A stretch of 8,992 bases of DNA from Acutalibacter sp. (lineage in GTDB: Bacteria; Bacillota; Clostridia; Oscillospirales; Acutalibacteraceae). Under the pieces are notes generated by a model. The model searched no databases, was not told where the DNA came from, and saw only the letters and a list, made by a program, of their open reading frames with translations. The stretch covers positions 1 to 8,992 of the forward strand of contig JAAWSH010000054.1 of assembly GCA_022801475.1 (NCBI GenBank), given 5' to 3'. Shown piece after piece: positions 1-6,487 of the stretch (its first letter is position 1; each line of letters begins with the position of its first letter). The position numbers and the translations under genes are program-made.

Positions 1-32
1 CTTAGGAAACTTTTTACAAAAAGTTTCCTAAG
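1..32. terminator. Perfect 32-bp palindrome, probable (bidirectional) terminator
   Basis: Two 15-base arms (1-15 and 18-32) are exact reverse complements around a 2-base centre (16-17). Each arm combines a GGAAAC block with an inner run of five T or A. The T-run sits inside the stem, so this is not a textbook terminator, but A/T-cored palindromes like this are common between genes in GC-rich Clostridia and can stop transcription from either side. It lies 49 bases before the first gene and probably ends an upstream transcript outside the window. It could equally be one copy of a dispersed palindromic repeat. Part of it may lie beyond the window edge. Confidence 0.6.
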
Positions 33-81
33 CCGCCGGAGGTCAAAGCAACCTCACCAAAAATAAAGGAAGTAAAAAAGC

Positions 82-576
82 ATGGAACACATTGTAGAAG
101 CCCTGGTCCGGCTGTTCAGCCAGACCATTCCCGCCGAACTGACTGTTTTTGTCCTCTCCCTGATGCCCGTCATTGAGCTGCGGGGGGGCATTTTGGCCGC
201 CAAACTCCTGGACCTGCAAATGCTGCCGGCCTTTTTCATCTGCCTGGTGGGCACCCTGCTGCCCACCCCCTTTATCCTGCTGTTTATCAACAAAATCTTT
301 GACTGGATGCGCAATACCCGCTTTGTAAAGCTGGTGAACCGCATGGAGGAAAAGGGCCGCAGTAAATTTGAGAAAATCAACCGGTATAAGACCATTGGCC
401 TGATGATCTTTGTGGCCATTCCCCTGCCCGGTACCGGGGCCTGGACCGGCTCGCTGGCGGCGGCCCTGATGAAGATGGACTTTAAACACGCCATGCTCTC
501 GGTGGCCCTGGGCACGCTTATTGCGGACGTTATTATGTGCGCGCTGTCCTATGGGCTGCTGGGGCTTGTGCTCTAA
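82..576 (+). CDS. Small multidrug export protein family membrane protein (COG2426 / Sm_multidrug_ex)
   Basis: This 164-residue membrane protein has roughly four hydrophobic segments, at about residues 20-43, 47-70, 105-130 and 136-164. A polar, basic stretch (about 71-104) lies between the second and third. Two motifs mark the family: PVIELRGGI at 29-37 and IPLPGTGAWTGSL at 113-125, both Gly/Pro-rich and probably re-entrant or helix-breaking. The family name implies efflux of small molecules, but the transported substrate is not established, so the transport role is inference. The start is ATG at 82, with AAAGGAAG at 65-72 placed 9 bases upstream; length is normal for the family. The stop codon TAA shares its last base with the next gene's ATG (TAATG at 574-578), so translation of the two is probably coupled. 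No promoter is visible between the palindrome at 1-32 and the start, apart from a small GAGGT/ACCTC hairpin at 39-55. Confidence 0.85.
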   Translation: MEHIVEALVRLFSQTIPAELTVFVLSLMPVIELRGGILAAKLLDLQMLPAFFICLVGTLLPTPFILLFINKIFDWMRNTRFVKLVNRMEEKGRSKFEKINRYKTIGLMIFVAIPLPGTGAWTGSLAAALMKMDFKHAMLSVALGTLIADVIMCALSYGLLGLVL

Positions 577-1835
577 TGCGCAGGTGCAAGGTGGCGGTGG
601 TGGGCGCCGGGGCCTCGGGGCTGATGGCGGCCCTGCACGCGGCCGCCGCGTTGAAAAAGCCCGGGGCCGTACTGCTGCTGGAGGGCAACCCCAAGCCCGG
701 CAAAAAGCTGCTGGCTACAGGCAACGGTCGCTGCAACCTGACCAACCTGGATATTTCTCCTGAGCACTATCACGGAGACCCTATTCCCCAGGGGCTGTGG
801 CGGCGGTTTTCTGGAGAGACTATTTTGGCCCAGTTCCGCCAGCTGGGCCTTTTGACCCGCCAGGGTACAGAGGGCCGGATGTATCCCAACAGCCTGCAAG
901 CCGCCTCGGTGGTTCACGCGCTGTGGGGGGCCTGTGCCCAGGCGGGGGTAGAGGCCCTCTGCGGCTGTTTGGTAGAGGGCCTGGCCCCGGTGCGGGGCGG
1001 CTACCTTTTAACAGGACCCGGAGGGCAAGAGGTGTTTGCCCAGCGGGTGGTGCTTAGCTGCGGGGGAAAGGCCAGCCCCAGGCTCTCCACAGGAGAGGGC
1101 TACCGGCTGGCCCAGGGGCTTGGCCATACGCCAACAGGGCTTGTGCCCTCTTTGGTGGGCCTGCGGGTGGGGGAAAAGCTGCCCCGGGCCCTAAAGGGCC
1201 TTCGGTGCAAGGCCAGGGCCGCGCTGACCCAAAATGGCCGGGAGCTGTATGGAGAGAGCGGCGAGGTGATCTTTGGCACAGAGACAGTTTCGGGCATCTG
1301 CGTCATGAACCTCACCGCCCGGCTGCGGGGGCTAAGCCAAAAGGGGCTGGCCCTTTCTTTGGATTTGCTGGAGGACATGGGGGCGGAGGAGCTTTTGGCC
1401 TACCTGGAAAAGCAGAAAAGCCTTTGGCCACAGCGCCCCGCCGGGGAACTTTTGGCCGGAGCCCTGCCCCTTCGGCTGGGCTGGGAGCTGGTGAAAGCCG
1501 CTGGCATGGACCCGGACCGGGCCCTTTCGGCTGTAACAGAGAAAGAGCTGGCCCAGGCGGCGGGCAAAGTAAAGGGCTTCCGGCTGGAAATTTTGGGCCC
1601 AGAGGGCTGGGAAAATGCCCAGGCCACGGCTGGGGGCGTGCCTCTTTGCCAGGTGGACCTGGATACCATGGAGTCCAAGCTGGCGCCAGGGGTCTACCTA
1701 ACCGGCGAGCTGCTGGACGTAGACGGGGACTGCGGCGGCTATAACCTGCACTGGGCCTGGACCACGGGCATTTTGGCGGGACAAGCGGCCGGCAGCCCAC
1801 AATGTTGGCGGGGCGCGTCCCTAGAGTCTGTTTGA
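576..1835 (+). CDS. NAD(P)/FAD-dependent oxidoreductase, COG2081 / HI0933-like flavoprotein
   Basis: This 419-residue predicted soluble flavoprotein belongs to the HI0933/YhiN family, whose reaction and substrate remain undefined. An N-terminal Rossmann fold shows GAGASG at residues 10-15 and an acidic residue, E36, at the end of the second strand that would hold the FAD ribose. The family signature KKLLATGNGRCNLTN follows at 43-57. The C-terminal FAD-contact region GELLDVDGDCGGYN (377-390), followed by HWAWTTG, is also intact. About 14 residues after the usual LAGQAA end are not family-like and run into the hairpin-rich gap downstream. The reading frame is open back to an ATG at 537, but that start would add 13 residues overlapping the membrane protein gene. 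The ATG at 576 gives the family's usual beginning and the TAATG overlap, so it is preferred. It is likely co-transcribed with the upstream membrane protein and perhaps the downstream dehydrogenase. Confidence 0.9.
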   Translation: MRRCKVAVVGAGASGLMAALHAAAALKKPGAVLLLEGNPKPGKKLLATGNGRCNLTNLDISPEHYHGDPIPQGLWRRFSGETILAQFRQLGLLTRQGTEGRMYPNSLQAASVVHALWGACAQAGVEALCGCLVEGLAPVRGGYLLTGPGGQEVFAQRVVLSCGGKASPRLSTGEGYRLAQGLGHTPTGLVPSLVGLRVGEKLPRALKGLRCKARAALTQNGRELYGESGEVIFGTETVSGICVMNLTARLRGLSQKGLALSLDLLEDMGAEELLAYLEKQKSLWPQRPAGELLAGALPLRLGWELVKAAGMDPDRALSAVTEKELAQAAGKVKGFRLEILGPEGWENAQATAGGVPLCQVDLDTMESKLAPGVYLTGELLDVDGDCGGYNLHWAWTTGILAGQAAGSPQCWRGASLESV

Positions 1836-2002
1836 AAACTGGAGAAATCCTGGATTTTTGGCCAGGAGCCAGGGGATTCCGGGAAAGCCCCCCAAGAAAG
1901 GCTTGCCGCCTTTTGAGGATTTTTGACGCCGAAACCACCGTTTCTGGTCAAAGCAGCCCTAAAGGCCGGGGCAAAACTATAGAGAAAGCGCGGGAAAAGG
2001 AC
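1836..2002 (+). other. 167-nt hairpin-rich gap between the two flavoprotein genes
   Basis: No gene is supported here. The dehydrogenase frame is open upstream to 1802, but the extra residues do not resemble the family. The gap contains several short inverted repeats: CCTGG/CCAGG at 1849-1866, AAGCC/GGCTT near 1884-1905, and a longer two-part hairpin at 1922-1952 in which TTTGAC and AAAC pair with GTTT and GTCAAA around a CACC loop, with a small internal loop. There is no clear T-tract terminator and no clear promoter. The interval may be a 5' leader for the dehydrogenase gene, or a REP- or MITE-like insertion. Neither reading can be proved from one copy. Confidence 0.4.
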
Positions 2003-3601
2003 ATGTTGAGGATAAGCGGGCTGCGGCTGGGGCTGGACTTCACTGAAGCCGGGCTGCGCCAAGCGGCCGCCAAAAAGCTGCGGGTGCCAGCGGGGGCCAT
2101 AGGCCAGGTTAAGCTGGTGAAAAAGTCTGTGGACGCCAGGAAGAAAGACCAGGTGCATTTTGTCTGCGCCGTGGAGGTCCAGGTGGAGGGAGAGGCCCGG
2201 CTGCTGGCAAAAAGGAAAGACCCTGGGGTGCGGCTTGCGAAGCCCTATTGCTACCAGATGCCAGAGGGCCCCGGCCCGGACCAGCCCCCAGTGGTGGTGG
2301 GGTTTGGTCCGGCGGGGATGTTTGCCGGGTTGATTCTGGCCCAGTGCGGCCAGCGGCCCATCATCTTGGAGCGGGGCCTGCCCGTGGAAGAGCGGGAGCG
2401 GGTGGTACGGGCATTTTGGCAGAACCGCCTTTTGGACCCAGAGTGCAACGTGCAGTTTGGCGAAGGAGGGGCGGGGGCTTTTTCCGACGGCAAGCTGACC
2501 ACCGGTACCGGAGACGGCCGCATTCGTAAAGTGCTGGAGGAGTTGGCCAGGGCCGGCGCGCCGGAGGAGGTTCTTACAGACGCCAAGCCCCACATTGGCA
2601 CAGACCGCCTGCCCGGGGTGGTACAGAAGATTCGGGAGCAGATCCTTGCCCTGGGGGGCCAGGTGCGGTTTTCCACCCGGCTGGTGGGCCTGCTAAGCCA
2701 AAACGGCCGGCTTCAGGGCCTGCGGGTGCGGGGCCCAGAGGGAGAGGCGGTAATTCCCTGCGGCGCGGCCATTCTGGCGGTGGGCCACAGTGCCCGGGAC
2801 GTGTTCGCGCTGCTGGAGCGCAAGGGCCTGCCCCTGGAGGCTAAGGCTTTTTCGGTGGGAGTGCGCATAGAGCACCCGGCAGAGCTGATTGACAAAGCCC
2901 AGTACAGGAGCTTTGCGGGGCACCCGGGCCTGGGCGCGGCGGACTATAAACTGAACTGCCGCCTGCCTGGGGGCCGGGGGGTGTATACCTTCTGCATGTG
3001 TCCGGGGGGGACCGTGACCGGTGCGGCCTCGGAGCTGGGGGGCGTGGTGACCAATGGCATGAGCCCCTGGGCCCGGGACGGGGCCAATAGCAACGCGGCC
3101 CTGCTGGTGGGCGTGGAGCCAGAGGACTTTGGCGGGGCGGGCCCCTTGGCAGGGGTGGCCTTTCAGCAAAAGATAGAGCGGGCGGCCTGGCGGCTGGGGG
3201 GCGGGGATTACTCGGCCCCGGCCCAGCGGGTGGAGGATTTTCTAAAGGGCCGCCCTACCCTCCATTTTGGGGCGGTACGGCCCACATACCTGCCAGGAGT
3301 GGCAGCGGGGGACGTGGCGGAATGCCTGCCGGACTTTGTCAGTGGAGCGCTGCGGCAGGCGCTGCCTCTTTTGGGAAAGCAGCTGGCGGGGTTTGACCAT
3401 CCGGACGGGGTGCTGACAGCCCCGGAAACCAGAAGCTCGTCGCCTGTGCGGGTGCTGCGGGGAGAGGACTGCCAGAGCCTGGGGCTGCGGGGCCTGTTTC
3501 CCTGTGGCGAGGGCGCGGGCTACGCTGGGGGCATTGTCTCGGCAGCGGTGGACGGCATCCGCTGTGCGGAAGCTGTGGTACAAGGCGGCAAATTTTTATA
3601 A
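2003..3601 (+). CDS. Uncharacterised FAD-dependent dehydrogenase, COG2509 family
   Basis: This 532-residue flavoprotein matches the COG2509 layout. An N-terminal domain of about 90 residues, rich in lysine and arginine, begins MLRISGLRL and includes VKLVKKSVDARKK (36-48). It is followed by a FAD-binding Rossmann core with GFGPAG at 100-105 and ERG at 123-125. The family block FGEGGAGAFSDGKLTTG lies at 152-168, and the C-terminal FAD closure GEGAGYAGGI at 502-511 is followed by SAAVDGIRCA. Length is normal for the family. The reaction and electron partner are unknown. ATG at 2003 is chosen because MLRI is the usual start of the family. Its Shine-Dalgarno is not ideal: AGGA at 1998-2001 is too close, and GGGA at 1992-1995 has a 7-base spacing. 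A terminator follows 3 bases after the stop. Co-transcription with the COG2081 gene is likely. Confidence 0.88.
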   Translation: MLRISGLRLGLDFTEAGLRQAAAKKLRVPAGAIGQVKLVKKSVDARKKDQVHFVCAVEVQVEGEARLLAKRKDPGVRLAKPYCYQMPEGPGPDQPPVVVGFGPAGMFAGLILAQCGQRPIILERGLPVEERERVVRAFWQNRLLDPECNVQFGEGGAGAFSDGKLTTGTGDGRIRKVLEELARAGAPEEVLTDAKPHIGTDRLPGVVQKIREQILALGGQVRFSTRLVGLLSQNGRLQGLRVRGPEGEAVIPCGAAILAVGHSARDVFALLERKGLPLEAKAFSVGVRIEHPAELIDKAQYRSFAGHPGLGAADYKLNCRLPGGRGVYTFCMCPGGTVTGAASELGGVVTNGMSPWARDGANSNAALLVGVEPEDFGGAGPLAGVAFQQKIERAAWRLGGGDYSAPAQRVEDFLKGRPTLHFGAVRPTYLPGVAAGDVAECLPDFVSGALRQALPLLGKQLAGFDHPDGVLTAPETRSSSPVRVLRGEDCQSLGLRGLFPCGEGAGYAGGIVSAAVDGIRCAEAVVQGGKFL

Positions 3602-3604
3602 AAG

Positions 3605-3636
3605 AGAGCCCTCTCCACAGTGGAGGGGCTCTTTTT
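3605..3636 (+). terminator. Rho-independent terminator of the plus-strand block
   Basis: AGAGCCCTCTCCAC (3605-3618) pairs with GTGGAGGGGCTCT (3620-3632) with one bulged base. The central pairs open to give a loop of about five bases, and a run of T follows at 3632-3636. It begins 3 bases after the COG2509 stop codon, so it ends transcription of the flavoprotein block. Confidence 0.92.
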
Positions 3637-3651
3637 ATCTCTTTTTAAAGG

Positions 3652-3808
3652 GATACCGCGCAATTCCAAAGTGCCGTATTGTTCTCGTCAGATCGTATAG
3701 ATTAAGCGCCGGCAGTCTAGGAACTGACCAGCGTAAGCCTGGGCTATACGCCGAAAAAGATGTAAATAAGACGGCGCTTAAGGCCTTAGCCAGGAATTCT
3801 GCGGTATT
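3652..3808 (+). ncRNA. Candidate structured RNA (nested helices, unclassified)
   Basis: This gap between convergent gene blocks holds nested complementarity. Outer helix: 3652-3667 pairs with 3793-3808 (core TACCGC..AATTCC), with a single C/C mismatch and two G-U wobbles when read as plus-strand RNA. Middle helix: AAG 3669-3671 and GCC 3673-3675 pair with CTT 3785-3787 and GGC 3782-3784 around one bulged base. Inner helix: TTAAGCGCCG at 3702-3711 pairs exactly with CGGCGCTTAA at 3772-3781. Inside it are a CAGT/ACTG hairpin (3713-3726) and a GCGTA.GCC/GGC.TACGC hairpin (3731-3751). A 26-base unpaired stretch (3676-3701) lies on the 5' side. The plus strand is favoured only because one outer mismatch becomes G-U there. 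I could not match it to 6S RNA, a T-box, or any riboswitch I know. It follows a terminator and has no clear promoter, so it could also be a mobile-element remnant. Confidence 0.5.
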
Positions 3809-3833
3809 GCCGTAAGCTTTTAGCCCAAAGGCC

Positions 3834-3857
3834 CCGGCCCCATCAGCGGGTGGCCGG
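3834..3857 (-). terminator. Possible weak terminator downstream of the sugar kinase gene
   Basis: CCGGCC at 3834-3839 pairs with GGCCGG at 3852-3857 across a 12-base loop, just past the minus-strand kinase stop. The stem is strong, but no T-run follows on the minus strand (the downstream bases read GGGCCTTTGGGC). A role as terminator is therefore only suggested by position. The structured element at 3652-3808 may share this role. Confidence 0.35.
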
Positions 3858-3869
3858 CAGGGGGGAACT

Positions 3870-4955
3870 CTATTTTCCCGCGGCCTGGGACACCACGCGG
3901 CCCATCTGGGCCCGGTGCTCTTCCATCTGCTTCACCAGGTGGAACTGGTTCCGGCAGCGGTCCAGGTTGTGGCCAGGGCGTGCGGTACGAAAATACACGT
4001 CGCCGTTCAGGTAGTCCGCTAAAAAGCGAATGCCCACCTCATAGGTCATGGCCCAGGCCCCGTCGGGCAGGGTCTCCAGCTCGGCGGGGGTTAGGGCAGC
4101 CCCGGCGGAGGACAAAAAGCCCTGGGTGTAGGCCTCAAAAAGCCCCAGGTCAAAGCAAGCCTTGTCAAGATTGGTCTCGTCCTCGGCAGCGGTGGAGGCT
4201 CCGGCCCGAATGGAATCTCCAAAGTCAAAGGCCGTCAGGCCCGGCATTACAGTGTCCAGGTCAATGACGCACACCGCCTTGCGGGTGGCCGCGTCAAAGA
4301 GGATATTGCTCATTTTTGTGTCGTTGTGGGTCACCCGCAGGGGCAGCTGGCCCTGCTCCAGCATTCCCGTTAGCAGGCCGGCCCGCTCTGCCCGGGACAG
4401 GGCAAAGTCCATCTCTGCCGAAACCTCCTTTAGGCGGCCCTTAGGGTCCCTGGCAGCGGCGTCCCGCAGCTGCTGGACCCGGGCGGGCGTGTTGTGAAAG
4501 TCTTTGATAATTTCGTGAAGAGTGGCGGCGGGATAGCCGCTTAGCATGGCCTGAAACGCCCCAAAGGCCCGGCCCGCCTCCCGCAGCATATCCGGGCTGT
4601 CGGGGGTCTCGAAAGACAGGGTTCCGGCAATATGCCGGGTGCAGCGCCAATGGTTGCCATTGGCGTCCACAAAAATGGGCGCTCCCTGGACAGTGGGGGC
4701 GATTTGAAGGACCTCGCGGTCCGGGTCGCCGCCTTTTGCCAAAACCTGTTGTCCCAGGTAGCGGGTGACGCCCACCATGTTTTCCATAATATGGTCAGGG
4801 CGGGGGAACACAAAGCGGTTGATCCGCTGGATGATGTATTTTCCGGCCGCCAGGTAGGTATCGTTGATATGGCCGCCGTGGACAACCTCTAGGCAAGCGG
4901 CGGGGTCCAGGCCAAAAGCAGCCAGAACCGGGGGAGTAAGAGCAGTGTTGCTCAT
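3870..4955 (-). CDS. nahK: NahK-like N-acetylhexosamine 1-kinase (APH-fold sugar kinase)
   Basis: This 361-residue kinase of the aminoglycoside phosphotransferase fold resembles bifidobacterial N-acetylhexosamine 1-kinase, which is about 359 residues. NahK phosphorylates GlcNAc or GalNAc at C1 with ATP in the lacto-N-biose/galacto-N-biose pathway. The N-terminal GGHINDTYL (27-35) and YIIQRIN (40-46) fit the ATP lobe. The catalytic loop VTHNDTKMSNIL (208-219) carries the HxDxxxxN pattern (H210, D212, N217). IDLDTVMPG (231-239) supplies metal-binding aspartates, and FDFGDSIR (243-250) followed by GASTA and, near the C-terminus, IRFLADYLNGD also match NahK as I recall it. The kinase call is firm; the exact sugar is inferred, since no lacto-N-biose phosphorylase, epimerase or sugar transporter is present in this window. 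Start ATG at 4955 has AGGAG (4966-4970) 10 bases upstream. It lies 47 bases downstream of the GHKL-like gene, so they probably share a transcript. Soluble, cytoplasmic. An aminoglycoside-resistance role is unlikely. Confidence 0.8.
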   Translation of the reverse strand: MSNTALTPPVLAAFGLDPAACLEVVHGGHINDTYLAAGKYIIQRINRFVFPRPDHIMENMVGVTRYLGQQVLAKGGDPDREVLQIAPTVQGAPIFVDANGNHWRCTRHIAGTLSFETPDSPDMLREAGRAFGAFQAMLSGYPAATLHEIIKDFHNTPARVQQLRDAAARDPKGRLKEVSAEMDFALSRAERAGLLTGMLEQGQLPLRVTHNDTKMSNILFDAATRKAVCVIDLDTVMPGLTAFDFGDSIRAGASTAAEDETNLDKACFDLGLFEAYTQGFLSSAGAALTPAELETLPDGAWAMTYEVGIRFLADYLNGDVYFRTARPGHNLDRCRNQFHLVKQMEEHRAQMGRVVSQAAGK

Positions 4956-5002
4956 AGAAAAAGCGCTCCTTTTTGATAAAGTTAGTAAAAATCTCTATGG
5001 AC

Positions 5003-6304
5003 TCAATACCGTAGATTGGTACGCAGAATCACCTCGTCCTGGGCTCCGGCCACCGTTAAGCTGCCGCTGTGGGCCAGGGCGATTTCCGCCGAGTTTTCCA
5101 GCCCCCGCAGTTCGGTGCCTTTCTCCGGGGCGTCGTCAAACACCCAGGCCAAAAGCTCCGCGAAGCTTTTTCCCCGGGGGGAAAACCGGGTTTTTTCTGG
5201 CAGAACGCCGCTGTACACAGCCTCCAGCCGCAGGGCGTCCTCTCCGGGAATCACGGTAAACCGCAGGCGCCGCCGTCCCTCAAAGGCGGCCGCGTCCAGG
5301 CAGGCCCGGGTAAGCATCTCGTTTACCACAATGCACAGCTCGGCGGTGGTAAAGGGCACGTCGCCCATAGCGGCGCTGCACTGGAAATCAATGTCGTTTT
5401 GGGCCGCGAAGGCCGCTTTTGTGGCAATGACCGCGTTGAGATAGTGGTTCTCGTGGTAGCGCTCCAGAATAGGATTCCCAGCGGCGTTGCGTTTTGTCAT
5501 ATTTATGTACACAGGGATACGTTCCTGCTGGCCCTCGCGCATCAGCTGCACCACGGTGTCCAGGGCGTACTCGCCGGTTTTCTGGGCGGCGCGTACCTCA
5601 CGAATAGCGGCCAACATGTCCATGTAGTCGCCAGACTCCATTTCCATCATGTGGCGGCGGGCCTCCTGCTTGGCGTTTTCAGCCTGGCAGCGCCCGGCCT
5701 GGTATACGCTGCGCAGGGCGAAAAGCATCAGGGCATACACGGTCACAGCCACCAGCAGCCGCCCGGCAGGGGTGCGCACCCGCAAAACCAGGTCCAGCTT
5801 GCCCAAACACAGCAGGTACTGGAATACAGCGGCCAGTATCATGCCCACCATAAAGAAAGAGGGGCCCCGGTCCGCAAAGCGCTGTAGAGGCCGGTAAAGG
5901 CACAGGCCAAACAGCAGGTATAGAAGAAACGTGGCTATCACAGAGATAATGCCCCCTGGCGCGCCCGCTACGGAAAAGGGCATAACCCCCAGAAGAAGGG
6001 GCAGGAACAGCAGAAGAAAGGCAAAGTTTGCCATACAGAGCATGGCCAAAAAGAGTTTTTGCAGCAGATTATTGGTCTGTATGAAAAAGGAGGCCCCAAA
6101 GAACAGCGCGGCCCCTGCCGCGCAGGGGAGCTGTTGGCTTAGCACAGGGCCCCGCACCAGTCCTTTCAGCAAAACAGAGGCCAGGATGGAAAGGATATAT
6201 ACCCCGGCGGTGACCCCGACGGTGGCCCAAATGCGGTAGCGGTCCTGAAACAGGGTGATAAATAGCCCTGCCATACACAGAAAGATGACCGGGAAATAAA
6301 CCAT
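5003..6304 (-). CDS. GHKL (AgrC-like) sensor protein lacking the kinase catalytic residues
   Basis: This 433-residue membrane protein has about six or seven hydrophobic helices in residues 1-198. A coiled, charged linker (about 205-228), a dimerisation-like helix pair and a degenerate GHKL ATPase-like domain (about 285-433) follow. The layout matches AgrC-type peptide-sensing kinases. In those proteins the first helix reads roughly LRHDxKNH; here the same place reads REVRAAQ (235-241), with alanine where the histidine should be. The N-box position reads VVNEMLTRACLDA (327-339), without the usual DNA pattern. The nucleotide-binding glycine boxes are replaced by GTELRGLENS (396-405). NPIL (277-280) and the segment after it still resemble the family. 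I infer a pseudokinase that may sense a signal or bind a partner but not autophosphorylate. No response regulator is in the window. Start ATG at 6304 has AAGGAG (6312-6317) 7 bases upstream. The NahK-like gene follows on the same strand. Confidence 0.72.
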   Translation of the reverse strand: MVYFPVIFLCMAGLFITLFQDRYRIWATVGVTAGVYILSILASVLLKGLVRGPVLSQQLPCAAGAALFFGASFFIQTNNLLQKLFLAMLCMANFAFLLLFLPLLLGVMPFSVAGAPGGIISVIATFLLYLLFGLCLYRPLQRFADRGPSFFMVGMILAAVFQYLLCLGKLDLVLRVRTPAGRLLVAVTVYALMLFALRSVYQAGRCQAENAKQEARRHMMEMESGDYMDMLAAIREVRAAQKTGEYALDTVVQLMREGQQERIPVYINMTKRNAAGNPILERYHENHYLNAVIATKAAFAAQNDIDFQCSAAMGDVPFTTAELCIVVNEMLTRACLDAAAFEGRRRLRFTVIPGEDALRLEAVYSGVLPEKTRFSPRGKSFAELLAWVFDDAPEKGTELRGLENSAEIALAHSGSLTVAGAQDEVILRTNLRY

Positions 6305-6334
6305 TGCAATACTCCTTATAGGTATAGTAACGCG

Positions 6335-6355
6335 ACAGGCGGCTGTACCGCCCGT
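6335..6355 (-). promoter_or_regulatory. GC-rich leader hairpin upstream of the GHKL-like gene
   Basis: Read on the minus strand, ACGGGCGG pairs with CCGCCTGT over 8 pairs (one G-U) around the loop TACAG. It sits 17 bases upstream of the AAGGAG ribosome binding site of the GHKL-like gene. A second, weaker hairpin (AAAGAG/CTCTTT, plus-strand positions 6359-6377) precedes it and is followed on the minus strand by four T residues. Together they could form an attenuator, or the palindrome could be a protein operator. I see no convincing -35/-10 pair for this gene. Confidence 0.35.
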
Positions 6356-6393
6356 TCAAAAGAGCGTTTGCCTCTTTGCGCTAACGATACGAA

Positions 6394-6425
6394 AATAGGC
6401 TGCGGACAAAGGTCCACAGCCTATT
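6394..6425 (-). terminator. Terminator downstream of the GDPD pseudogene
   Basis: AATAGGCTG (6394-6402) pairs exactly with CAGCCTATT (6417-6425). After one mismatch, GGAC (6404-6407) pairs with GTCC (6412-6415) around a four-base loop. Read on the minus strand, the stem ends in a short T-run (6396 and 6395-6392), which fits termination of the phosphodiesterase transcript about 60 bases past its restored stop codon. On the plus strand the stem is not followed by T, so minus-strand action is preferred. Confidence 0.75.
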
Positions 6426-6487
6426 GTAGCATATTTTCCTATATAATACCAGACCTAAATGAAAAACAAACAAGAAAGAAATAGGAA

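Noticed and set aside
1312..1938. A 208-codon minus-strand frame opposite the COG2081 gene.
   Set aside because: Its proline/arginine/glycine-rich composition is typical of a shadow frame, and the plus-strand protein has full family motifs.
1802..2002. A 67-residue N-terminal extension of the COG2509 protein.
   Set aside because: The upstream residues do not resemble the family, which begins with the MLRI-type start found at 2003; the frame is simply open by chance.
3647..3660. AAGGGATACCGCG resembles the T-box antiterminator motif (GGGTGGTACCGCG).
   Set aside because: The TGG portion is missing, no specifier-loop stem precedes it (a terminator does), and no aminoacyl-tRNA or amino-acid gene follows on the plus strand. 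The ACCGCG is better explained as one arm of the 3652-3808 helix.
3702..3781. Self-cleaving ribozyme (twister or hammerhead) within the structured element.
   Set aside because: The hammerhead CTGATGA and GAAA cores are absent, and I could not place the conserved twister loop residues. Only partial resemblance (AAGCC near 3735) was seen.
3504..3815. Plus-strand open frame of about 103 codons across the dehydrogenase end, terminator and RNA candidate.
   Set aside because: It crosses a strong terminator, lies out of frame in a real gene for its first third, and shows no recognisable protein motif.
3870..4955. Aminoglycoside-resistance phosphotransferase.
   Set aside because: The fold is shared, but the residues around the catalytic loop and the C-terminal IRFLADYLNGD segment follow NahK-type sugar kinases much more closely.
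5069..5887. A 272-codon open frame on the plus strand opposite the GHKL-like gene.
   Set aside because: It is antisense to a gene with clear membrane helices and a good ribosome binding site. Long antisense frames are expected in GC-rich DNA; its composition is not protein-like.
6442..6447. TATAAT on the plus strand as a -10 box.
   Set aside because: No -35-like hexamer lies at a proper distance, and no plus-strand gene follows.
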